Positions 12,060-22,170 of a DNA stretch of 64,000 nt are shown one piece after another. Origin of the DNA: Blumeriella jaapii (taxonomy: Eukaryota > Ascomycota > Leotiomycetes > Helotiales > Drepanopezizaceae); the NCBI GenBank assembly GCA_009599575.1, contig VWND01000024.1:186001-250000 (forward strand), in the 5' to 3' direction. The position numbers and the translations under genes are program-made. A model generated the notes under the pieces. The model worked only from the letters and a program-made list of their open reading frames with translations, was not told the DNA's origin and ran no database searches. Position 1 is the first letter of the stretch. Every line of letters starts with the position of its first letter.

Positions 12060-15000
12060 AACCTATCGATATTATATCGTTTTTTAAACAAAGCGTTGCT
12101 AAACTTGGCAAATTTATTTTTAATTTATTTTGGAACGGTATTATTATACGCAATTTTTCCGAGTTTAAGCAAATATATAATACCGCTATTTTAGATTAAT
12201 AAACAGCTTTCGTAAAAATATTTATAAAATAATTCGATATAATAATTAAAAACGTTAACGAATTTTTATTCGATTACGAAAGCTTCGTTAAAATTGAATT
12301 CGTTCGCAAAAACTTTAATTACGATAAATTCCTGCTAAACTACGATAACGCTTTAAAAGTTTTCGCCGGAGCAAAAAAAGCTCGAAATAATAAAAAGAAA
12401 ATAACAGACCGAGTTTTGCGCTTTTTGCCAAATCAACGAAAAAAAAATATTTAAAAATACGTTTTTAGCAAAATCACCGGTATTATTTTATTTCGGCATT
12501 TCGTTCGCTTTTTCGAAACTATTACTTTTATTAAAAAAAGAGTTTGGGTATTAAACGCTTATATTTTTAAAGCGCAAGCTTTGAAAGCTAACAATCTAAA
12601 GGCCCGCAGGTTTACAAGCTTTTTTACAATTGTTTGCAAATTGGTCGACGACGTTATACAATCGCCAAAAAAAGTTTTAATCGATTGCGAAATTTTAAAT
12701 CTGATTTTTTTTTAAAGCAAAAGATTAAATATCGCTAAATACGGTATTTTTATACCGAAAAAAGGAAACGACGCTATTCCGATATTTTAAATTTACGACG
12801 ACGAAAAAAACGAAAAAGCTAATATTATTTTCGTTTAATTCGAAAAAATATACGCGGTAGCAATTAATATTTTTAAAATAGCTAAAACAATTTAGCGATT
12901 TTTATTTTTAACTGTCGAAAACGAATTAAAAAACGAAATTAAAAGCGTGATAGCAAATAACCGCTTATTCGAATATAAAAAGCTTATTGTATTTATAAAA
13001 ACGATTTCGAAAAAAATAAAAACAAAAAACGTAGAAAAGCGCGCCGACATTTCCGAAACTTTTTCTGTTCGGAAAAAAAAATCATTCGCGTCGTTAGCAA
13101 AAAAAGCACCGCGAATAAAAACAGCCGGAAATTAACGCCGAGTCATAAACTTTAAGCTAATTAATAAAAAACGCGACGATTTTACAAAATCAGATTTAAA
13201 AAACTTTAGTATTCCGAAAAAAAAAAATTCAAACGATTTTAAATCTGATTTTTCGAAATTAAATACGCAAATACTAGAAACGTTTGCTGCGTTTAAAAAC
13301 GTCGAACCGCTAATATTTCAAATTTTAATAAAAGCATTTAAAATTTCGACTATTGCGCGATTCGACCGAAAAGATTTAAAAAAGAATATCGAAATTATCG
13401 CGAAAAAAATTATATAAAAAGCATAAAATTAAATTATTTTGTTTAAAACTTTCGCTTTCGACGACGAAACAATTTAAAAGTTTTATTTCGACATTTTTAT
13501 ATAAAAATCAAATAAATCCGTTAGCTTTTTTTTTTTTGCTTCGAACGAAAATTAAATTAAGCTTTTTTCGGAAAATTGCAAATATAATACGCCAAAGCAA
13601 ATAAAAAAGACTTTTGAAAAACGGTAATCCGTTTTTATTCGAGCTTTTTTTTTCGCTAAAAAAACTTCGATTTTTTTTAATTTCGTTTTTACGAATAATA
13701 TTAACGCTAAAAAAAACGGCAAATTCTGCTATTTTTACGTACGTTATTACGCGGCGTATTACGATTTGATTATAAAAAAAATTAACGTTATCGGCTTCGC
13801 TGATCGATTCGCTGCTATTAGAAATTCGAATTACGACGTATTTAAAATTAATTTTAATAATTAGTTTATATTTCGACGAAAAATTGCGAGAATTATTTAA
13901 GCACGTGCTAAAATTTATTTGGACTACGTAAATTTCAAAACAGATTTTAAAATATTTAGCGCGATTACGAAGCTCGACTGAAACGTAAAAAAATAAAAGC
14001 AACGAATATTTTTAAAAGCCGATTTTTCTGGCTTTTCAACCGAAAGTGTTTTTTAGAATTTATTCGAATTAAGCTGCGAATTCGTTAATTACGTAGGGTT
14101 TCATAACGAAAAAAACAAGCTACTGTTGTATTTTATAAAAAAAAAAATAATTATATATAAATATTATTTTCGATTAATTAAAACCTAAAAAGCGCTTACA
14201 GCTTTTTTCGCTAATATATTTTACAATTTTATTTAGCGCGATTACGAAGCTCGACTGAAACGTAAAAAAATAAAAGCAACGAATTTAATATTATATATAA
14301 ATAGTAAAACCTAAAAAGCGCTTACAGCTTTTTTCGCTAATATATTTTACAATTTTATTATAAGTTTTCAAAATGCATTCCGGTTTTTATTTCGTTATTT
14401 TAATTATTCGAAATTTTAAAAACTGCCGTTTCGTAGCATATTTTAACGTTTCGATCGCTTTAAATTTCGCTGGTCCCGATCGTATTACGATTATAAAATT
14501 CGATATCGCCGACTTTTAAAAAAAGGAAAAAATCGAAAACTTTATCGATGCTATTTTCGATTATTATATTTTGCCTGTATTTGCGTATAATTCGAAAATA
14601 ATCGAAGCTTATTTGTAATTATATTACGACGCCAAACTAATTAAAATTATTTAGAAAAGCTCAGCTTTTTTGTATTTCAGCGCGTTTAAAACAGTAGCCT
14701 TGGCTATTTTATCGGACTACGAAACCGAAAATTACGAAATGGAAAATAAAATAATTTTTGTCAGTTTTTCGATTAAATAAAAAGTTTTCGTCAAATTCAG
14801 AATCTAAGAAACCGACGGCGTAATACTGGTTTATTCGAATAATTATACGGCGCAAAAGTACAGAAATTATTTCGAAAACGATAATCCGATAAGCAATTTA
14901 ATACTGTTTGTATTGCGGCGAAAATAATTATAGCATTTTCGGTAATTTCGATTGCAAACGATTACTTTCGAATTATTTCGTAAAATAGTTTTTTTTATAA

Positions 15001-15440
15001 GCTTCGGAGCCTTTTCAAAAGCATTCGTCGGCAAATAACCGTGGTCCGATTTATTAGTTTTACGAAAAACAAAAGCGTTAATCGGTTTTAATTACGACGA
15101 ATTAATCGATTATTTCTACGATTTTAATATAAAACTTTTCAGCGCTTTTTGCAAAGCGTAAAACTACGTTTAAAAGTTGGAATTTATTATTTACGGAGAA
15201 AAATCGTAGAAAGCATTCGTCGCGGCGACGTTTAATAATATTATCGACGAAAAAGCTATTAAAACGTTCGTAAGCCTAAACGATACTTCGATTGATATTT
15301 TATCGAATCATTTTTTAAAAAAAGTAAAATAAACAAAATGATTCGAACGATAAGCGAAACGCTATTTTTTCGCAGAAGCCAATTGCAAAAAGGCTAAGAA
15401 CGGGCTAGGAAACCGAAGGAGTATGAAATTAAAAAGTTCG
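12060..15440 (+). pseudogene. Degraded extra ORF (ORF-X) between pol and 3' LTR, copy C
   Basis: A + strand frame of roughly 1,100 codons follows the T-rich spacer after the integrase. It aligns with 440-3,660 and 18,540-21,780, and the three copies are more alike in this frame than elsewhere. Shared blocks include WNGIIIRNF (about 12,130), NDAIPIF then YDDEKNEKANIIF (about 12,770-12,830) and IANNRLFEYKKLI (about 12,947). An extra, partly duplicated stretch sits near 14,232-14,357. No domain is recognised. A 164-codon open frame on the opposite strand (13,508-14,002) is probably a RIP by-product, because it is not the conserved frame. Confidence 0.5.
13084..13116 (+). repeat. 33-bp palindromic module in ORF-X, copy C
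   Basis: The same ATTCGCG-N19-CGCGAAT layout occurs in the unrelated downstream frame, read as FASLAKKAPRI. The equivalent place in copy A (1,464-1,496) keeps only the right arm. Confidence 0.65.
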
Positions 15441-15554
15441 GTTTTTAATTAATTAGTTTTTAAATTATATAAAATAAACTAGATTACATTTATTAAAATT
15501 ATATTTTTTTTTAATCGTAATCAAAAACGATTACGTATATTGTTTAGGACAGAA

Positions 15555-15821
15555 TATAAAACGGTGATATTTTGTATTAATGGAAATTAATAGTTTTAGC
15601 TATAGTCGAGGCATGGATTTTTCCGAAACCCTCTGTTATTAATTATTTTTAATAAATATAAAAGCAAAGCATTTCCTTAAATAGTACCATAGGCACGCAG
15701 TTTAATTTATATTTTCATTTATTTTTATTTTCCTTTTTTCAGTCTTTTCTAGGGATTTCCTAAACTATTTTACCCACCGATATATGGCCGTATCAGTCTG
15801 GTTTTCCTATCTATTTTTATA
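15555..15821 (+). repeat. 3' LTR of copy C
   Basis: This 267-bp repeat begins TATAAAACGG (TG changed to TA) and ends CTATTTTTATA. It has the same length as the 5' LTR at 4,389-4,655; their differences are RIP-type transitions. Confidence 0.87.
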
Positions 15822-15825
15822 TTAT
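15822..15825. repeat. Right target-site duplication of copy C (TTAT)
   Basis: TTAT directly follows the 3' LTR and is followed by TTACGCTATAAT, the continuation of copy B's pol. Confidence 0.75.
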
Positions 15826-16446
15826 TTACGCTATAATAAAAAAAAAAATCGATTTCGTTTGGAAAAAAAAGCAGAGCAAAACTATAAAAATTCTTAAAAA
15901 CGACTTTTTATCGGCCCTATCGCTTATACGGATCGATTACAGCCCAAACGCAAAAGAAATCATTTTGATTATCGACGCTAATATTTTCGGTTGGAAAGCT
16001 GTATTATAATAAATCGATAAAAACAAAAAACGACATCTTTTACGATTCGAAAGCGGCTTATAATTCTCCGCGAAAGCACGTTATAATATTATTAAACGAA
16101 AATATCGAAGCGCTTTTAAAATAATAAAAAAAATAAAAAGCGAATTGTACGGCGTATATTTTATTTTAAAAACAAACGCAAAAGTTTTTATCGACTAATT
16201 AAACGAAAAAGCTAATAATTTATTAAAAGCGTTCGTTATTAATTAAATAACTTAAATGCGACTTATAAACTTCGAAGTCAGGCATATTAAAAAAACGATT
16301 AATACAGCGGCAGACGGCCTTTTTAAACGAAAACGCTTTTATTTATTTGATTTCGCCGAATAAAGCGAATAAAATATCGACGAATAAATTGCTAACGAAA
16401 TCGGCTATTTCGCTATCTGCGCTTTGGATTTCACAAAGCCAAAACT

Positions 16447-16479
16447 ATTCGCGTTGTTATCGCGGCTAGCACCGCGAAT
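16447..16479 (+). repeat. 33-bp palindromic module (pol of copy B, first)
   Basis: Orthologous to 9,948-9,980. It reads FALLSRLAPRI and has perfect 7-bp arms despite RIP around it. Confidence 0.75.
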
Positions 16480-16509
16480 AAAAAACACTAATTTTCGGGC
16501 CGAAAAAGC

Positions 16510-16542
16510 ATTCGCGTTATCATTTCGGCTAGCACCGCGAAT
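16510..16542 (+). repeat. 33-bp palindromic module (pol of copy B, second)
   Basis: Orthologous to 10,011-10,043. It reads FALSFRLAPRM, with perfect arms. Confidence 0.75.
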
Positions 16543-18539
16543 GGATTTAACCGAAAACGATCGGAATAAGCCGATTAGCGACGAAAATAAACTTTTAATC
16601 GATAACTACGAGATCGAAGATTTTTATTTAATCGTATATTATTTAATTATTTTATTTAAACTATTTAACGTATCAAATTATCAATTCAAATTATTCAAAA
16701 ACCAGGCTTTCGATTATATTTTAGCCGATAGAAAGCTATATAAAATAAAAAACAATATATATTAAAAACGCTTAATAATAAATAATAAAACCGATAAGTT
16801 TTAAATTATAAAAAAAACTTACGAAAAAATATTTTATCGAAAAGCTAAAGCTATTTATCACCGAATCAAAAACGATTTCTGATAAAAAAAATGCTTCGAA
16901 AACTGCAAAACCTTCGTCAAAAGCTGCATTTCTTATTAAAAACGAAAGCCTAGCCGAAAAGAAAATTTATTATATCCGACGTAATCTTTTAAAATTTAAA
17001 AAAAAATTAATTTCGACGTTATACGCGTACCGATTATCGACCGCGGATATATATATTTCGTATTCGCTATCGACGACTTATTTAAATAGCTTAAAAAGCG
17101 ACTTTTCCGAAACGCTATTTCCGAAGCTATAGCGATCTTTTTTTAAAAAAACGTTATATATCGCCACGGTTTATTTAGCAAATTAAACGTCGATAATAAA
17201 CCCGAAAACAAAAGCGTTATCGAAACCTTTACAAAAAAATACGAAATTCAACGCATTTAAATCTCAGCTTATAATTCGAAAAGCAACGGATTTATAGAAC
17301 GAGGCCACAGAAATATTCTTAACGGCTTTTCAAAAGCTATTCGAAAAAGCTATAAACGCTGATCGCGAAAATTCTCGGAAATGCTTTTTGCTATACGTAT
17401 ATACGTATACGCTTCCACTGGAATAATTTTATTTTTTATTTAATACGGCAAAAACGTTCGATTGCTTTTGAAAACAAAATAGCTTATATAAAAATTTTAT
17501 AACGTAATTAAAATAAAAACGAAAACAAACCTGCTGATAATAAAATTTAAACAACTAGATTACCGCGATATAAATATAAAAAAAATAATTTAAAAAAAAA
17601 AAAAATATAAAAAAGCAGCTAAAAAAATCTGAAATAAAACCAAGATTTTAAAAAAAACGCTAATTAAAAAAAAAAATCTAATTTTAATTTACGACGTTCA
17701 GCGCGTTATTAATAAATCGGCCGATATTAAGCTTAATTATAAATAGCTCGGATCTTACGAAATATGCGAAGCCGAATTAAATAAAAACTATTACAAGTTC
17801 GCGGAATTCGATAAAACAAAACTGAAAAAAACGTTCGCCGCCAACCGATTAAAACGATTTTATAAAAAAAACCAGCAAATCTATCTTTCAGATTTTAATT
17901 CAGACAGCGATTCCGATTTCAGCGATTCCGACGATTCCGATCAAAGCGATTATATTTTTAAAGAAAAAGAACCCTTTGGAAAGGTCTGGAAACAGCCGAA
18001 TAATAACTCCGCTACTAAAACCATAGTTCAAATCGTAATTCCATCTATAACCGAAAAAAAAAAAAATGCATATAAAATTATTTACTAATTGTTTTATTAT
18101 TTTTATTATTTATTGTTTTCTTTTTTATTATATATTATTTTATTGTTTTTGTTTTGTTTTGCTTATATATAATCTAATCATTTTGTTTTATATATACTAT
18201 TTATTTTTAAAACCTTTTTTATATTGTTTGAGACATTTATTATATTTTTTTTTATTTAACTGTACTTTTGTTTACCAAAACAAAAGCTTTGTATATATTT
18301 AAGCCATATATTTAATACATTTATACTGCTCGCACATTTTACGAAAACTATTTTTTATGCATTTTATTATTTGCTATTTTTTATACTGTTTATTCTTTTC
18401 GTTGTTCTGAACGGATGCTTATCTAAACAGTTATAATTTATTGGAAAAACAGCATGCGGATTTCCGTGGCTTTTGGATATAAATACTTTATAATCCCCGT
18501 ACTTTTTTCCAATTATTTTTTAATAAATATAATAAACCC

Positions 18540-21500
18540 ATCGATATTATATCGTTCCTTAAGCAAAGCGTTGCTAAACTTAGCAAATTCATTTTTAATT
18601 TACTTTGAAACGGAACTATTATACGCAATTTCTTCGAATTTAAGCAAATATACAATACCGCCATTTTAAATTAATAAGCAGCTTTCGTAAAAACATTTAT
18701 AAAGCAATTCGATATAATAACTGAAAACGTTAACGAATTTTTATTCGATTACGAAAATTTTGTTAAAATTAAATTCGTTCGCAAAAGTTTTAACTACGAC
18801 AAATTTCTGCTAAACTACGACAACGCTTTAAAAGCTTTCGCCGAAGCACGGAAAATTCGAAATAACAAAAAAAAAATAACAAACCGAATTTTGCGCTTTT
18901 TATTAAATCAACGAAAAAAAAATATTTAAAAATATATTTTTAGCAAAATCACCGGTATTATTTTACTTCGGCATTTCGCTCGCTTTTTCGAAACTATTAT
19001 TTTTACGAAAAAAAAAATCTAAATACTAAACGCTTATATTTTTAAAACGCAAATCTTAAAAGCTAATAACCCAAAAGCCCGCAAATTTATAAATCTTTTT
19101 ACAGCTGTTTGCAAATTAATCGACGACGCTATACAATCGCTAAAAAAAGTTTTAATCGGCTGCGAAATTTTAAATCTAACCTTTTTTTAAAGCAAAAAAC
19201 TAAATATTGCTAAATGCGATATTTTTATATCAAACGAAAAAAACGACGCCATTCCGATATTTTAAATTTACGACGACGAAAAAAACGAAAAAGCTAATAT
19301 TATCTTCGTTTAATTCGAAAAAACACACGCGGTAATAATTAATACTTTTAAAGCAGCTAAAATAATTCGGCGATTTCCATTTTCAATTATCGAAAACGAA
19401 TTCGAAAACGAAATCAAAAGCGTAATAGCAAACAACCGCTTATTCGAATACAAAAAACCTATTATATTTATAAAAACGATTCCGAAAAAAGTAAAAACAA
19501 AAAACGTAAAAAAGCGCGCCGATATTTCCGAAATCTTTTTTATTCGAAAAAAAAAACTATTCGCGTCGCTAATAAAAAAAACACCGCGAATAAAAACAGC
19601 CGGAAATCGATGCCGAATTATAAGCTTTAAGCTAATTAATAAAAAACGCGACGATTCTACGAAATCAAATTTAAAAAACGCCGGCACCGCGAAAAAAAAA
19701 AACTTAAACGATTTTAAATCTAATTTTTCGAAATTAAATACGCAAACACTAGAAACGCTTGCTGCGTTTAAAAACATCGTACTATTATCGTTAATATTTT
19801 AGATTTTAATAAAAGCATTTAAAATTTCGATTATTATACGATTCGATCGAAAAAACTTAAAAAAAAATATCGAAATTATCGCGGAAAAAATCATATAAAA
19901 AACACAAAATCAAATTATTTTGCTTAAAACTTTCGCTTTCGACGACGAAACGATTTAGAAATTCTACCTCGATATTTTTATATAAAAATCAAATAAATCC
20001 GTCAGCTTTTTTTTTTTATTTCGAACAAAAACTAAATCAAATCTTTTTCGGAAAATTGCAAATATAATACGCCGAAACAAATAAAAAAAACTTTTAAAAA
20101 CGGTAATCCGTTTTTATTCGAGTTTTTTTTCGCTGAAAAATTCCGATTTTTTAATTTCGTTTTTACGAATAACGTTAACGCTAAAAAAAACGGTAAATTC
20201 TGCTATTTTTACGTACGCTATTACGCGGCGTATTACGATTTAATTACAAAAAAAATCGATGTTATCGGCTTCGTTAATCGATTCGCTGTTATTAAAAATT
20301 CGGATTACGACGTATTCGAAATTAATTTTAATAATTAATTTATATTTCGACGAAAAATTGCGAAAATTATTTAGGCACGTGTTAAAGCTTATTTAAAATA
20401 CGCAAATTTTAAAGCAAATCCTAAAGCTTTTAGCGCGATCATAAAGCTCGATTAAAACGTGGAAAAATAAAAACGACGAATATTTTTAAAAGCCGACTTT
20501 TTTAGCTTTTCGACCGAAAATATATTTTAAAATTTGCTTAAATTAAATTGCGAATTCGTTAATTACGTAAGGTTTTATAACGAAAAAAACAAACTACTAT
20601 TGCATTTTATAAAAAAAAAAATAGTTATATATAAGCATTATTTCCGATTGGTTAAAACCCAAAAAGCGCTTACAGCTTTTTTCGCTAATATGCTTTATAA
20701 TTTTATTTAATAAGCTTTTAAAATACATTCCGGCTTTTATTTCGCTGTTTTAATTATCCGGAATTTTAAAAACTGCCGCTTCGTAATATACTTTAACGTT
20801 CCGATCGCTTTAAATCTCGCTGGCCCCGACCGTATTACAGTTATAAAATTCGATATCGCCGATTTTTAAAAAAAGAAAAAAATCGAAAACTTTATCGACG
20901 CTATTTTCGACTATTACGTTCTGCTTATATTCGCGTATAATTCGGAAATAATCGAAGCTTATTTGCAATTATACTACGACGCTAAATTAATTAAAACTAT
21001 TTAAAAAAGCTTAGCTTTTTCGTATTTCAGCGCGTTTAAAATAATAGCTTCGGTTATTTCATCGGACTACAAAACCGAAAACTACGGAATAAAAAATAAA
21101 ATAACTTTTATTAGCTTTTCGACTAAATAAAAAGTTTTCGTCAAATTTAAAATCTAAAAAACCGACGGCGCGATATTAATTTGTTCGAATAATTATACGG
21201 CGCAAAAATACAAAAACTATTTCGAAAACGATAATTCGATAAGCAATTTAATATTATTTATACTACGGCGAAAGCAATTATAATATTTTCGGTGGTTTCG
21301 ATTGCAAACGATTATTTTCGAACCATTTCGTAAAATAATTTTTTTTACAAGCTTCGAAGCCTTTTCAAAAACATTCGTCGATAAGCAATCGTAATCCGAT
21401 CCATCAGTTTTACGCGAAGCAAAAGCGTTAATCGGTTTTAATCATAACGAACTAATCGATTACTTTTACGATTTTAATACAAAACTTTTTAGCGCCTTTT

Positions 21501-21780
21501 GCAAAACGTAAAACCACGTTTAAAAGCTAAAATCTATTATTTACGAAAAAAAATCGTAAAAAACATCCGTCGCGGCGACGCTTAATAATATCATCGACGA
21601 AAAAGCTATCAGAACGTTCGTAAATCTAAACGACATTTCGACTGATATTTTATCGAGCTATTTTTCAAAAAAGCAAAATAAACAAAATAATTTAAACGAT
21701 AAGCGAAACGCCACCCTTTCGCAGAAGCTAACAGCAAAAAAGCCAAAAACGGATTAAAAAAATCGAAAAAGTATAAAACT
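18540..21780 (+). pseudogene. Degraded extra ORF (ORF-X) between pol and 3' LTR, copy B
   Basis: Third copy of the unrecognised frame. Matching blocks include NEFLFDYENFV (about 18,740), ISNEKNDAIPIF (about 19,230) and IANNRLFEYKKPI (about 19,425). Having it at the same place in all three elements argues that it belongs to the element and is not a chance insertion. The 155-codon - strand frame at 19,310-19,777 is not conserved in the other copies and is left out. Confidence 0.5.
19559..19591 (+). repeat. 33-bp palindromic module in ORF-X, copy B
   Basis: Orthologous to 13,084-13,116. The arms are perfect and the A-rich spacer is degraded. Confidence 0.6.
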
Positions 21781-21904
21781 AAAAAGTTCGGTTTTTAATT
21801 AATTAGTTTTTAAATCATATAAAATAAATTAAATTACATTTATTAAAATTATATTTTTTTTTAGTCGTAATCAAAAACGATTACGTATATTATTTGAAAC
21901 AAAA

Positions 21905-22170
21905 TATAAAACGGTAATATTTTATATTAATAAAAGTTGATAATTTTAGCTATGGTCGAGGCATGGACCCCTTCGAAACCCTTTGCTATTAAATACTTTC
22001 AACAGGTATAAAAGCAAACACTTCTTTAAATAATACTATAGGCACGCAGTCCAATTTATACTTTTATTTATTTTTTTTTTCCTTTCTTCAGTCTTTTCTA
22101 AGGATTTCCTAGACTATTTTACCCATCGATATATGGCCGTATCAGTCTGGTTTTCCTACCTACTTTTACA
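21905..22170 (+). repeat. 3' LTR of copy B
   Basis: This 266-bp LTR is the only one that keeps the terminal CA (CTACTTTTACA), which fixes the true LTR end. The base run after it, ATAATATATTTAAATT, belongs to the LINE side. Confidence 0.87.

Larger units (their letters stand above)
4389..15821 (+). mobile_element. Complete Ty3/gypsy-type LTR retrotransposon, copy C (11.4 kb)
   Basis: Two 267-bp LTRs flank an internal region of 10.9 kb and the element is bracketed by TTAT. Domain order is gag, aspartic protease, reverse transcriptase, RNase H, integrase, the gypsy order with integrase last. About 4 kb with another degraded frame follows before the 3' LTR, making it roughly twice the length of compact fungal gypsy elements. 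No frame is intact, so the element is dead. It is inserted in copy B at the RT/RNase H junction. I saw no convincing primer-binding site after the 5' LTR; RIP may have erased it. Confidence 0.85.
15826..18090 (+). pseudogene. RNase H and integrase remnant of copy B
   Basis: Collinear with 9,330-11,590. RNase H (start near 15,960), both 33-bp modules and the integrase core can be followed, including YRHGLFSKLNVDN near 17,160 and the SKSNG block near 17,275. The Asp/Ser-rich tail is clearer here, at 17,890-17,960. Stops at Trp and Gln positions break the frame; the longest open piece is 113 codons (16,424-16,765). Confidence 0.75.
15822..22170 (+). mobile_element. Host Ty3/gypsy-type element, copy B (3' part after copy C)
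   Basis: This part resumes the pol sequence interrupted at 4,388 and continues through RNase H, integrase, the degraded ORF-X and a 3' LTR ending at 22,170. It is collinear with 9,329-15,821 of copy C. Its 5' half should lie left of the window, beyond copy A. It carries the same RIP pattern. It borders a LINE fragment on the right, which suggests it was inserted in that LINE. Confidence 0.85.

Noticed and set aside
13508..14002. 164-codon - strand frame inside ORF-X, and a similar 155-codon frame at 19,310-19,777
   Set aside because: Each is open in only one copy of the element, and the conserved frame is on the + strand.
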